From Symbiodinium microadriaticum (lineage: Eukaryota > Sar > Dinophyceae > Suessiales > Symbiodiniaceae), in assembly GCA_001939145.1 (NCBI GenBank), contig LSRX01000811.1, positions 75,782 to 139,781 of the forward strand: a stretch of 64,000 bases of DNA, given 5' to 3'. The notes beneath the pieces are model-generated. The model was not told the DNA's origin. It searched no databases and was given only the letters and a program-made list of their open reading frames with translations. The translations under genes were made by a program, and so were the position numbers. Shown here piece by piece: positions 51,252-61,236 of the stretch (positions are counted from its first letter, which is position 1; each line of letters begins with the position of its first letter).

Positions 51252-51344
51252 TACCCATAGGCCCCTAGGCAGTTCCTTTTTATGGTTTATATTCAGAATC
51301 CTATAAGGAAATCCCAAAAGGAACTACTTAGGGGCCTATGGGTA
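51252..51344. mobile_element. Family B foldback element, GGCCCC subfamily
   Basis: TACCCATAGGCCCCTAGGCAG and CTACTTAGGGGCCTATGGGTA, flanked by TA. Confidence 0.9.
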
Positions 51345-51354
51345 AGAGTCTAGG

Positions 51355-51551
51355 CAGAAGAAGTAACTGTAGAGAAATGTCTTCGGAAGTACATGATTTT
51401 AGGTGTGGGCCATGCATTTTTGGACCTGCAGCTCCATGTGCCGACTGCTTGAGAGGTTAGACCCGGCAGTTCTGGTGGGCATGATCCACGGTGTTGTAGC
51501 TTTTGGGGGCTATGGGTAGCATTGCCGGGGTCGTGAGGCGCTCCGGCTAGT
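51355..51551. CDS. Coding-like segment, frame or strand unresolved
   Basis: The plus strand reads EEVTVEKCLRKYMILGVGHA, then FLDLQLH, and in another register LLERLDPAVLVGMIHGVVAF. The two join only with a one-base shift. On the minus strand a 68-codon frame is continuous (51559-51350) but less protein-like. Either a decayed gene or a sequence error. Confidence 0.3.
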
Positions 51552-51621
51552 TTTCCCAAGGATTTGACTTAGGGCTTAGTGTAGGGTTTAGGATTTAGAG
51601 TTTAGGGTAGTTTTCCCAAGG
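51548..51621. repeat. 14-bp direct repeats bracketing telomere-like sequence
   Basis: TAGTTTTCCCAAGG occurs at 51548-51561 and 51608-51621. The 46 bases between are degenerate TTTAGGG repeats. Confidence 0.85.
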
Positions 51622-51642
51622 GCTTAGTTTAGGGTTTACGGT

Positions 51643-51747
51643 TTAAGGTGAGCGATCTTGCCAAGTTTGCCAAGGCACCTCGCGCACGGCATCGCGTATC
51701 ATCAAGGCGAGCTCATATTTGCCTGGGCTGTCGCTTGAATTCAAGAC
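51643..51747 (-). CDS. Candidate terminal exon, unknown protein
   Basis: Minus strand: the acceptor TTTGGGGAG is followed by exactly 34 codons and TAA (51643): VLNSSDSPGKYELALMIRDA, then VREVPWQTWQDRSP. Good composition in a single register. The upstream exon is not identified. Confidence 0.5.
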   Translation of the reverse strand, partial: VLNSSDSPGKYELALMIRDAVREVPWQTWQDRSP

Positions 51748-51901
51748 CTCCCCAAACGAAATTTATTAACCCCTAAACCCTGCAACCCCTAAACTTCCCT
51801 AAACTCTACAAACCCTAAGCCCTAAACCCCCAACCCCTAAACCCCTTTAAACCCTAAACCCTAAACCCCGTTGGAGGAGCTCAAACTTAAAGGTTCCGCA
51901 A

Positions 51902-51960
51902 GTGGGTAATTCTCTAAAGTAGGGTCCTTTCTGGGGTCCCTAATTTCGAGAACTACCCAC
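51902..51960. mobile_element. Family D foldback element, minimal
   Basis: GTGGGTAATTCTCTAAAGTAGG and CCTAATTTCGAGAACTACCCAC are nearly perfect arms with little loop. Confidence 0.75.
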
Positions 51961-52028
51961 CCTAAACCCTAAACCCCTAAACCCCTAAACCCGTATTTCC
52001 GTAAACCCGTAAACCCTAAACGGCCTAC

Positions 52029-52110
52029 CCCAAGTGCCACCAAAGCCGCCCAGGTCCTCCAAGCCCCCGGTGGCAGAGCGTAGCATCTGTCGGAGCTGTT
52101 CCGCTTTTTG
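52029..52110 (-). CDS. Candidate internal exon, unknown protein
   Basis: Minus strand: a TTATGGAAG acceptor precedes QKAEQLRQMLRSATGGLEDL, then GGFGGTWG and a GTAGGC donor. The charged helix and Gly-rich end are clearly coding-like. The longer minus frame 51969-52166 is in another register. Confidence 0.5.
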
Positions 52111-52234
52111 CTTCCATAATCACCCTTACCCTCAAAAGACTCATATTTTAAGGCTTTTGGGACCAACGACCCTAGTATATACGGCTTTTGGGCTATTTTG
52201 ATGCTAAGGGTAATGGAAGGGTTTATTGGGGTTT

Positions 52235-52380
52235 TAGGGCTTATAGGGATTATAGGGTTTAGGGTTTATAGGGTTTATAGGGCTTAGGGTTTATAGGGTT
52301 TATAGGGCTTAGGGTTTATAGGGTTTATAGGGCTTTTAGGGTTTACAGGGTTGATAGGGTTTAGGATTTAGGGTCGGGGT
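52235..52380. repeat. Variant telomere-like array (GGGTTTATAGGGTTTATAGG)
   Basis: Alternating GGGTTTAGG and GGGTTTATAGG units, about twelve copies. Confidence 0.9.
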
Positions 52381-52689
52381 CTGAACATATCTAGTACGAG
52401 TACTCCCTTCTGATTCCTGCATGATACTACTACATCATACCCCGAAGCTTTGTTCAAATTGTCATGACCCCTCTATCAATTTTGGTGAACGCCTAACTTG
52501 CGAACCCCTTCAAAGCAACTCTCAACATTCATGTATATTCAAGCTCTAAAGATATTATGGCCGGGGGCTAGACAACCCTTGTAAATCTCCCGAACAGTCC
52601 AACACAACCCTAATCTAGGCCTGAAGGCCACCAAACGTCGGTCACCCGTAATAACCGCGGGAGAAATCCTTCAGTCGCTTTCAGGAGAC

Positions 52690-52800
52690 CCTAGGCCCTA
52701 GACCCTAAACCCTAGACCCTAGACCCTGAACCCTGAACCCTAAACCCTAAACCCTAGACCCTAGACCCTAAACCCTAAACCCTAGACCCTCAACCCTAAC
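52690..52800. repeat. CCCTAAA/CCCTAGA array
   Basis: About 15 heptamers alternate CCCTAAA, CCCTAGA and CCCTGAA. Confidence 0.95.
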
Positions 52801-52882
52801 CCTGAAAGCATTGCAGCTGTAAGGCTCCAGCCCGAAAACGGTTCGAACGACGCGGTCAGTGGACATACTTAGAGAACCAGGG

Positions 52883-52908
52883 TACTTGGGAATTATAAGT
52901 AGACCTCT
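52883..52908. mobile_element. Family A fragment
   Basis: TACTTGGGAATTATAAGTAG retains the terminal and inner-arm bases with the middle lost. Confidence 0.4.
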
Positions 52909-53298
52909 AACCCCAAACCCTAAATTAACCAAAACCTCAAGGGTGGAGGGTTTTGGGCTTTGGGTTTAAGAAGTTGGGGTCGAGAGTAGTTTGGGGTTCA
53001 GGGCGGATGAGGTGTTGGTTTTGTAGCTTGGGGTTATGGAGCTCGCGGTTTGGGGTAGTTTGGGGTTTAGAATAGTTTAGGCTGTGTCTTTTGCTCACTC
53101 TCGCTCTCACACTCACGCTCACACTCCTCACTCTCCTCTGCTGCTTCTCTCTCTCCCTCTCCCATGGAGAGCGATGTGGAGACGGGCTGACCGGCGCCAT
53201 CCGCAGGTGCTGCCCCTTTGGCCGGGGGTTCTTTGGCCGGTGGGGAGGCTCGCAACATAAGTGTTGTCGGAGGCGTGGGCCGTGCATCCTCTCCTCCT

Positions 53299-53635
53299 AG
53301 GCTGCTAGCTCCGCAAGCTTGCCGACATAGCCCTTCAATATCCGCTTCAAGAAAGCATCCCACTCTGTGCTAGGCCCTCCCTCTCCGGTAGCCAAGGATT
53401 CTTGGTCGCCCTCGGTGGTGGCCTATCCGGCATGGGTTCTGAAGTGACCAAGGAGCAGAGCTCTGGGCTTTCCTTCATCTCCGAAAGGCCCGAAAGCTCT
53501 CTGCTTTTGGAGCCCGTAACTCCCGACAACTCTACGTCCCTTCATGTTGACGGTGCCTTGTCGGCATCGTCGAAAAGCATCGATTGCGATGCACCTCTGG
53601 TCGAAACATGGGCCGAGATCGTACGTTTGAGCTAG
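53299..53635. CDS. Coding-rich segment open on both strands
   Basis: The plus strand has an uninterrupted frame (about 53352-53635) including SEVTKEQSSGLSFISERPES and ending VRLS with TAG. On the minus strand 53422-53299 reads STEWDAFLKRILKGYVGKLA, then ELAA and TAG, after a CCGGATAG acceptor. Upstream minus registers also look coding (ELSGLSEMKESPELCSL) but contain a stop. At least one real exon is present; the strand is unresolved. Confidence 0.4.
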
Positions 53636-53736
53636 CAAACCAAAGGTTAAGAAGACTTTGAAGCATCCTAGTCAGTTGGAGTTTAGCTACTAGTTCCTAT
53701 GCATGACTCGGTGTGGACCTAAACCAAAACACTGAC

Positions 53737-53836
53737 CTGAACCATGGAGCAGGGCTGGGACGTGACGCGGGCTTGGCTGCGGCTCCAGGTGGGGTGTCCG
53801 TGCGACTTTTTTTTGACGGAGCAACCTTTGCATCAC
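53737..53836 (-). CDS. Candidate internal exon, basic Pro/Ala/Ser-rich
   Basis: Minus strand: the acceptor CCAACACTTCAG precedes DAKVAPSKKSRTDTPPGAAA, then KPASRPSPAPWF and a GTCAGTG donor. The composition suggests a disordered, basic linker. A longer minus frame (53959-53690) reads another register from an ATG. Confidence 0.45.
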
Positions 53837-54239
53837 CTGAAGTGTTGGAATGAGAGGATTCACTGTGCGTTTCTCATTCGTTTGCAATACAGACGTCGTT
53901 TTTGAATCAGCAATCGCAGAAAGCTGATGGCTTTGCCGTGGAGCTGTAAAATTCAACATTTGACGCTTTCAGGTGTCAGGTGTTCGTGTTTGAGCTGTTT
54001 GTTCGGGTCATCGTTTGGGGCTTGGGTTTTAATTAGGTTTAGAGATATGAGGATTTGGGGTTTCGGGTCCCAACAAACACTCCGCAGAGCTACCCATAAA
54101 CACTAAATCTTGACCCTTATAAGACATGTCCCTCGCTGCCGAACTTGAAAACTGACTCTGAAACCTAAGCACACAATACTCGACAAGCCTGCTTGGGGGT
54201 GCAAGGGAGGTCAAGGAGACAGGCTGCATTCATGCTTGA

Positions 54240-54600
54240 GCCCCAACTGTATAAACCGTAAACCCTAAACCCTAAACCCCTAAACCCCAAAACCCTAAAC
54301 CCCAAACCCCAAAACCCTAAACCTACCTTTTTGACGGACTTTACAGGGAGTAGGGAACCCTCAAGTCGTTTGGGTTACCGGCAAAGCTTGAAGGGAAAGC
54401 CTGAACCCCCCAATGAAACCTTACGCCGAGGCCCGAACCTCAACCCTGCACCTTTAAAACCCTAACCTTAAACGCTAAACCCTAAACCCCTAAACCCTAA
54501 AACCCTAAACCCTAAACCTCTAAACCCTAAACCTCTAAACCCTAAACCCTCAAACCCTAAACCGTAAACCCCCAACCCCTAAACCCTAAACCCCGACACC
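54240..54600. repeat. Interstitial CCCTAAA blocks
   Basis: Dense CCCTAAA at 54255-54325 and 54455-54600, with unique sequence between. Confidence 0.9.
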
Positions 54601-54682
54601 CTCACACTCTTAGGGTGCCCTCAAAGAACCCTGGTCACAGGAACCCTTCGTGTCCCAAATCCCTTGAAAATCCCGAACCTCA

Positions 54683-54742
54683 AGGTTTGGCGAGGCCGGG
54701 AAAGTTGGCAGAACTGCAGCTCTGCTGTGCTCATGCTGGTGA
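54683..54742 (-). CDS. Candidate exon, unknown protein
   Basis: Minus strand: a GATTTCACCAG acceptor precedes MSTAELQFCQLSRPRQTLR, then AG|GTTCGGG. The internal ATG could be a start or just an internal Met. The plus strand is open for fewer codons. Confidence 0.4.
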
Positions 54743-54782
54743 AATCACGAGCCCGCTTGAACCCTAAAACCCGTAAGCCCTG

Positions 54783-55077
54783 GACCCTTATGGATCCCCC
54801 GTAAGGAACCCCTTCAAAGAAACCCTTGTAACGAAGCCTTCAACCCTAGAAGCTTGTAGATCCCCCTTAAGGAACCCCTTCAAAGGAACGCTTTCGGAAG
54901 CCTTCAACCCTAAACCCTTGTAGATCCCCTTAAGGAACCCCTTCAAAGGAACCCGTGCAAGGAAGACTTCAACCCTAAACCCTCGTAGATCCCCTTAAGG
55001 AACCCCTTCAAAGGAACCCGTGCAAGGAAGACTTCAACCCTAAACCCTCGTAGATCCCCTTAAGGAACCCCTTAGGG
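54783..55077. repeat. Tandem repeat, five units of about 65 bp
   Basis: GATCCCCTTAAGGAACCCCTTCAAAGGAAC recurs at about 54793, 54859, 54923, 54988 and 55053. Each unit but the last includes TTCAACCCTAAACCC. Confidence 0.9.
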
Positions 55078-56088
55078 CTCGGGGTCTCTAGGTTCAGGGT
55101 TTATAGACTTTAATTACAGGGTTCAGAGTTTAGGGATTGTAGGGCTTGGGGTTCAGGGCTTCAGGATTTTATAGGGTTCAGGCCTATAGGGTTTAGGAAG
55201 ATTAGGCTTTCAGGTTACAGGGTTCAGGGTTTCGGGCTTACCCGAATTTGGGTTCACGGTTCAACCCCCAACGGTCCAACGTACTATGCGGGCCTTCTAA
55301 ACTTGACTAGGGTCTTGGTTTAGGGTTTAGGGTTTAGCGTTTAGGGCTTCTTGGGGAATGTTACAGGATGAGTACAATGAGGAAGAGTGAGGGATAGGAT
55401 GGGTAATTATTCGGATTTCGGCTACCAGGATAGAAGATGTAGGGTTTATATTAATTAGGGTATGGAGATTTGGGTCGAAGCGTGACTGCAGGCAGTGCGA
55501 TCGCCCGCAAGCTCCGAATTTCACCCTTCCCCCCGAAGCCCTAAGTTTAAAGCAAAGCACTTAGACCCCAAACTCTTGAAGCAATCCCAAACTCCGAAAA
55601 GCTCTAAACCCCAACCCTAAATGCAAAGCCCTTCCCCGACCCCCCATCTCCAAAGCCCCAAACTCCAAGACCCAAACCCAAACCCTTCAAGGTAGCCTTC
55701 ATAGGTTTTTTGGTTTAGGGGTTTCGGGTTCGGGGTGCACGGATAAGGCTTGGACGGGTAAAGATTTAATGTTTTAGTGTTTAGGGTTTTGCTTAAGGTC
55801 TATACTGCATTTGCATAATTGGCTGTATCGCCTCTGCAGCCCCTTATGCTGAACCCCGGAAAGCACTGAAACATACTGAACCATCAGGCCCCTCCCTTTC
55901 AAGCCTTCCGGAATTCCCCAGATAAGGGTTTGGGGCTCAGGGTTTCTATCTCGAAACCTTCTCCCTCCACCCAAACCTTAAACCCTAAACCCTGAACCTA
56001 GACCCTAAACCCCTAAACCCTACACTTTAAAGCCCTGCCCCGTGAACCTCAAGTACTAGAAGCCTCACAGTCGTAAAGGAAAGACCCC
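55078..56088. other. Telomere-variant-rich sequence without supported gene
   Basis: Degenerate TTTAGGG at 55078-55350 and CCCTAAA from 55975. The minus frames at 55327-55560 and 55774-55974 lack convincing boundaries. Confidence 0.3.
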
Positions 56089-56203
56089 TACTTGGATGGT
56101 TCATGGGTAGTTATAAGTGGGGTTATAAGTCCCCTAATATGGGTTATACTATATAGTTACCCTACATATAGCCCCATTTATAACTACCCATGAACCTCCA
56201 AGC
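56089..56203. mobile_element. Family A foldback element
   Basis: TACTTGGATGGTTCATGGGTA to CTACCCATGAACCTCCAAGCA; the last TA is mutated to CA. Confidence 0.85.
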
Positions 56204-56691
56204 AATGTTCAGAAGCCCCACGCAGCCCTTCAGAAAGCACTCTTGAAGCCCAATGAGAAAGACTCGGAGCCCTCCCGAAAATAAGTCCTAGACTCCGAGC
56301 CTGAACCCTCAATGCCTAAGCCCTAGACTCTTAAACCAACCAAAACCCTAAATCCTGAAGCCTGAAGCCTTATGGATCCCTTTGAGGACCCCCTCTAAAG
56401 TTTAACCTAAACCCTAAACCCTAAAACCCTAAACCCCTAGACCCTAAACCCCTAAACCCTAAACCCTTTTTTAAGTCCTTATAGATCCCCCTTTGGACGA
56501 ACCCAGAGATCCCCTTTGCACAGGGACTCCCAGCACTAGTTGTTCTTAATCCGGGTTCCAAACTTTTTGGGGGCTTTAACCCCAAAGCCAAAACCCCAAA
56601 ATCCTATAGTCTAAATCCTTCCCTTAAAGGAATCCCTTGTAAGGAACCCTTTGAAGGAACCCAGGGTTCGAGCCCCGAACCCCCAAAAGAC

Positions 56692-56752
56692 CTCTAACTC
56701 GCGACCGGGTGACCATGTCTCGCGGCTCACAGATCCAAAGATATCTCCTTTG
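56692..56752 (-). CDS. Candidate internal exon, unknown protein
   Basis: Minus strand: the acceptor CCACTACAG precedes KGDIFGSVSRETWSPGRELE and the donor GAG|GTCTTTTGG. Flanked by CCCTAAA-like and TTTAGGG-like sequence. Confidence 0.45.
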
Positions 56753-57354
56753 CTGTAGTGGGTTTCGGGTTTAGGGTTTAGTGTTGGGCTTATATGGCCT
56801 GTACGGCTTATGGGCTTAATGGGGGGTTTAAGGTTTAGGGCCTAGGCTTGAAGGTTTAGGCTTGAGGCCTGCAGTATAAGGCTTAGGCTTGAGGGTTTAA
56901 GTGTTGTTTTGGAATCTCTTTTGGTGTTGGATAGGGCTTCGCGGCTTTAGGGTTTTGGGTTTTTTTGGGGGGAATATGGGTCTTACAGTGTGTAGTCGCA
57001 ACCTACGGTCTACGGGGCCCCTCTGCATCCAAGAACCGACCGGTTTCAGTGCTGTACTCTATAATTGTTCCATGGGGTGTTTGCAGGATTTTGTACAGGC
57101 TAATGGTAAATATGCGGGCCTGAATAAGGGTTAGTGGTTCATGAACCTCTAATACTCAACAAGAGTATCCTGAATACTCGAGACCTCTCACGCATAATCC
57201 TATCTTTAAGGGCTTTGACATTAAGATCCACATGACAACCCTTGTTGATGGAAGGAGGTCTAGTCAACAGGATTGCAGAACGTTTCAGGTACAGTACTGA
57301 GGTCTGGGTTGTTGGGCTTACCGGAATTAGGGGTTTGGCCAGGATCGCAAGTCG

Positions 57355-57600
57355 ATGTTTGCTCTTGCACGGTGTTCAACGGGGTTGCACACGGTCTGTG
57401 AGGATGTCAAAGAGATGCCATCAGCGGACCCTTTCATCTCGAAGCCCCAAAACCCCATCTTACCAAACAGGTACGTAACCCGGCACCACAATGTCCCTAG
57501 CCCCAAACCCGAGCAAAGAGCGGACTATGACCCCATATTGATCGAGTCTAGCCGACTAACCCTTAAGCCGATAGATTGTTGGATTTTTACGAGATCCTAG
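57355..57600 (+). CDS. 81-residue open frame, unknown protein
   Basis: ATG at 57355 starts MFALARCSTGLHTVCEDVKE; the frame ends IDCWIFTRS with TAG. A strong AAACAG|GTACGTAAC donor (57471) and a CCCTAG acceptor (57500) bound 30 in-frame bases that could be an ultrashort intron, since the frame is preserved either way. An upstream ATG segment (57248-57288, MEGGLVNRIAERF then AG|GTACAG) could be a preceding exon. No minus-strand frame competes. No domain is recognised. Confidence 0.45.
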   Translation: MFALARCSTGLHTVCEDVKEMPSADPFISKPQNPILPNRYVTRHHNVPSPKPEQRADYDPILIESSRLTLKPIDCWIFTRS

Positions 57601-57739
57601 CTTTGTAGATGAACGCTACATAAAATTTGAACCCGATATACCCTAAACCCTAATCTCAAAAACCCAAGACTATAGCATCCTGTCACCTTGCACCCCACCC
57701 ACTAAACCACCCTAAACCCTAAACCCTGAAACCTAAACC

Positions 57740-57934
57740 TTAAACCCGCCGACCGAGGTGCCTCTTGCCGGCCCCTTTCCTGCCACCAAAGAGGCGGAGG
57801 GATTGGAGGGTCAGAAGGGTTCTTTTGCTGTAGGGTTCAGGTTTATAAACCGAGGCTCCCCCGATACGGGCACCCTTCTTCCTACTCTTCGGGAATAGGA
57901 AGGAAGCCATTGGGAGACCCATGAACTTTTGCAT
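57740..57934 (-). CDS. Open frame, basic, unknown protein
   Basis: Starts at an ATG (57934): MQKFMGLPMASFLFPKSRKK, ending LFGGRKGAGKRHLGRRV. It lies just left of TTTAGGG-poor unique DNA and right of a CCCTAAA block (57705-57745). Part of the middle (GASVYKPEPY) reads through degenerate repeat. Confidence 0.35.
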   Translation of the reverse strand: MQKFMGLPMASFLFPKSRKKGARIGGASVYKPEPYSKRTLLTLQSLRLFGGRKGAGKRHLGRRV

Positions 57935-58112
57935 CCTGGTTTTTGTTTATATAGTTGTGGGGGCGGGGAACCCCATCGCTGAGGGCTCTTTTCTTCACGT
58001 ATCCAGAAGTTTAGGGTTTAAGGCTTGGGGTCATAGTGTTTCATTTGCTTTCATTGGTGATTAGTGCATTCGCTTTTGAATTTTTCGATCACAAATATAA
58101 TAATCCTTAAAA

Positions 58113-58191
58113 ATGGCACCCTCAACCGCCGTCACAGGCCTCGTGCCCACGGGAACGTATCCCGACGAGCCGGCAGACCTCGACTTCAAAG
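58113..58191 (+). CDS. Candidate first exon, strand uncertain
   Basis: AAAATGGCA starts MAPSTAVTGLVPTGTYPDEP, then ADLDFK and donor AAAG|GTTAGGG. A minus-strand frame (about 58203-58068) is also open. A plausible continuation on the plus strand at 58281-58416 reads LDLARQLALSWDSPSYSVCG. Confidence 0.3.
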
Positions 58192-58864
58192 GTTAGGGTG
58201 CTTCTTGGGCTTTGAATTTTGGCACGGGGGAGGGCAGGAGCTAGAGTTTTAATCTATTTGGGGTTCTTATGGGAGCTGTCTGCTGATGTTGGCGGTCGCC
58301 TGCCTTGATTTGGCTCGGCAACTTGCACTTTCTTGGGATTCACCAAGTTATTCGGTTTGCGGCGCAGGCTTCTCGGTCTGCAATGCAGAGGAGGCCTACC
58401 GCTGTACACAAAGTGTGTAGCAAGTCTGCTTTGGAGTTTCTGGTCTATGGGTTTGACCGGGTTCATTCTAAACTATCGGGTTGAGGGCAAGGGTTCAATC
58501 TTGATAATATATCTTTAATCGTTCAGAATAAATAGCACCAGCATACACTACGACCCCACCCTAACCCTAAACCCGAAAACATCTAGACAATCGTGGAAGA
58601 CCAGAACGCTTACACTGAAACCGAAATCCTACATAAGAAACCCAAGCTGTGAAACCTCAGACCTAAACACTGAACCCTCAACCTTACACCCTGATCCCTA
58701 AACCCTAAACCCCAAGCCCTAGACTCGAGGCGGGGGAACTTCGAGTGAAGGAGTTACTGCTTGAGTCTTGGCTCAGAGTCCTCGGCTTCAGGCTTCTCGG
58801 ATTCAACGTTCAGCGCTTAAGGTTCAAGGTTTAAGGCTTACGTCTTTTTTCCAACCAGACCCTT

Positions 58865-60054
58865 CTAACCGGAGCTTTTTCCTGCACGGAAGTCGCTGCT
58901 GACTGGGTCGACCCGTTTTGAAAGTGGTAATAGACGCCCATGCTCGAACCAAACCAAACCGCACATCACCTCACCGACGTAGCTGCCAGCTTGTCATCAC
59001 TCCGTGTCCACCGATGGAGGTCGTTGAATGAACTGCAAGACCCATCACCTGCTCCGCCCTGTGTACCCGTAGAATATCCATGACCTCCCGACTCCGAGCA
59101 TGTTTTGCAAGATCTCCTGCAACTGCTTCAGCTTCACGAGCCTCATACTCCAATCTCAGCTGATACCTTAGGGTTAAGGTATCCAGGTCCTCCTAACTCC
59201 TCAAGGTTCTCGTCATTCATGGCGCAGGCCATTGGAAGGTACACTGTCTCCATTGCCATCCATCGGTAGGTGCCCGGCCCTGCACAGATCCGTGGAGTCA
59301 GTCAGTGGTGAGACCACACCCATGTCATGTGAGCTTTGGTAGCCTCCAAATGAGCCGTTTAGCGCCGGTGGCATAGCAGGACCCAGTCCAAACGCATGGA
59401 CGACTGTGGTGCTAGGCCTTTGTGCAGCCTGGGTATGGTCAGCATGGGGCCCATTCCCACCAGTTGATAGTCCACTCTGTGCAGCATGGCTAGGTCCATC
59501 GACTTTCATCCTCTTCATCCCATGAAGGTGCGCCATCGGAGGGGCTGCATGCTTGGCGACCAAAGAGGGGCGTGCAGAAGTATAGGGAGGAGTCTGGCCA
59601 GGACGTCCGTCTGTGTCAGGAAGGTCGAAGAGTGCTAGCAACATCGATATCGCATCGTACGCGCCTCCTTCCACCTCGGGGGCAAACTGCTTGTGTACTT
59701 TGTCTCGGTTTTGAATAATCCCACCTTGTCCCCCTGAGGCATCTGACGCAAGTTCTTCTCAACTGAGGTGATCTTCGACTTGATCACGGACCTAACTGAT
59801 TCGCTCTCGTAGCACTCATTGGGTGAGATGCTGGCAAAGCTCGGGTCAAGCAATTCCTTGCAATGTCTCTTGACAACTTCGATATTGGTGAGATTTTCGT
59901 AGAACTTGTGCGGCGGAGGAAGACTTCCGTCCTGAGTACCATCTGGTGCTGGTGCTTGACCTCCCATTGAAGACTCCAGCTGCGCAGGCGCACGAAGACC
60001 ATCTGTGCCACCTGCATTGGCATTGCTGCCAATCCGCGAATTGGACGTGCTCAT
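58865..60054 (-). CDS. Four-exon gene, unknown 342-residue protein
   Basis: Exons on the minus strand: 60054-59725, 59689-59243, 59192-58975 and 58898-58865 (330, 447, 218 and 34 bases; 1029 in total). Introns are 35, 50 and 76 bases: GTGGGA...CAAG, GTACCT...TTAG and GTGAGG...TCAG. Phases are 0, 0 and 2 and the join ends at TAG. The frame is also open upstream of the ATG to a GCCGCAG at 60090, so a further 5' exon is possible. The protein has a Ser/Gly-rich N-terminus, a charged helical part near residues 50-110 (FYENLTNIEVVKRHCKELLD), a segment YDAISMLLALFDLPDTDG, a low-complexity Pro/His/Ser linker and a C-terminal coiled-coil-like stretch (YQLRLEYEAREAEAVAGDLA). I recognise no family. A CAG three bases beyond the first acceptor is also in frame. 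The introns here are not telomere arrays. Confidence 0.7.
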
Positions 60055-60381
60055 CGCGCTGAATGATGAGATGGACAGGCCTGAGCCCACTGCGGCGATA
60101 GGATTAGGGTTTTAGGTTCAGGGTTTAGGGGCTCAGAGTTTGGGCTTACGATAGGGTTGAGCGCCGAACTGTAGACTAGTAGAGTTTAGGTTAGGGAATT
60201 TAGGCGCCGACCACTGGCCCCAATGCCCAATGTTTCTGCTTGTTGAAGGTTACAGACCCCTAAACCCTGAACCCTAAACCCTGTAGGTCAAGGCCAAGAA
60301 CCCTACGCCCAAGGTGGTTTAGGGTTTAGGGTTTATAGGGTTATAGAGTCATAGACGAGGACTGGTCACACACACACACAC

Positions 60382-60465
60382 CAATTCGCGGTCCCACTGG
60401 CTTCAAGGTTCTTTACATGCCCTTCAGCGAACAACGATAGCTTCAACTCCCAGATCATGCCACTC
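60382..60465 (-). CDS. Candidate internal exon, unknown protein
   Basis: Minus strand: the acceptor AGGGTTCAG precedes SGMIWELKLSLFAEGHVKNL, then EASGTANW, with a GTGTGTGT donor formed by the adjacent CA repeat. Confidence 0.45.
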
Positions 60466-60534
60466 CTGAACCCTAATTACTCTATATAGCCTATACACCC
60501 CAAATCCTAAACCCGTATCCCTGAACTCTACACC

Positions 60535-60628
60535 CTAAGTTGCATCTGAAATTTGCACCAGAGGCGCTCCGATGTGGTCCGATCCGTCCAAGGAAAATCG
60601 CTGCCCTTGCACCTGACATGGCTCGCCC
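60535..60628 (-). CDS. Candidate terminal exon with telomere-motif acceptor
   Basis: Minus strand: the acceptor is TTTAG|GGC at the end of a TTTAGGG run. The frame reads EPCQVQGQRFSLDGSDHIGA, then PLVQISDAT and TAG (60535). Plus-strand registers are also open but less protein-like. Confidence 0.45.
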
Positions 60629-60889
60629 TAAACCCTAAACCCTAAAACCCTAAACTATGACGGCACCTATGTTAGGCCTGCTAGGCTCGCAACCTTGTTA
60701 AACCCCTTCGAACGCCTCCTGAAATCTTAAACCCTGCTAATCCTGAAACCATGGAAGAATAGGATTCAGGGTTTAGATTTCAAACCTCTAAACCCCTAAA
60801 CCCCTAAACTCCTAAACTCCTAAACCCTAAACCCTAGAGAGATAGGGCCCTAAACCCCTAGACCGAACTCACGCCCACAAGTTAACAAC

Positions 60890-60935
60890 CCTGAACTGGG
60901 TTAGACAAAAGTCGTCCTTCAACCCTTCCGCCTCG
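60890..60935 (-). CDS. Candidate short internal exon, unknown protein
   Basis: Minus strand: the acceptor CCCTAAAG precedes EAEGLKDDFCLTQF and the donor CAGG|GTTGTTAA. Confidence 0.4.
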
Positions 60936-61114
60936 CTTTAGGGATTGGGGTTTAGGGTCTAGGGTAGCCATCCTAAAACTAGCTACCTCAGCCAAGCAGA
61001 ACCTGCTTTCTCCCAGGTCTCTATATTCTGTTGAAAGGTTTCACATAGAGTTAGGAGTCTAGGAGTTCAGATTTAGGGTTTAGAGTCTTGAGGTTTAGGA
61101 TTTTGCAAAATGTA

Positions 61115-61236
61115 CGTTGGGCTTTCTGGCTTTGTTGATCTTCCTGACCGAACAAGGGTTTCAGCGAGCAGGGAGTAGAAATCGTAGAACCTTGCGTGAC
61201 ACCTTGCGGCCACGACAAGACTCAAGAGTGAGTTCT
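61115..61236 (-). CDS. Candidate internal exon (about 40 codons), unknown protein
   Basis: Minus strand: the acceptor GATTGCTGAG precedes NSLLSLVVAARCHARFYDFY, then SLLAETLVRSGRSTKPESPT and a GTACAT donor. The single register is open for about 49 codons. Plus-strand readings of the same region need a register change. Confidence 0.5.

Noticed and set aside
58859-58921. Plus-strand terminal exon after TTTTTTCCAACCAG (TLLTGAFSCTEVAADW)
   Set aside because: The same bases contain the last exon of the phase-consistent minus-strand gene 58865-60054.
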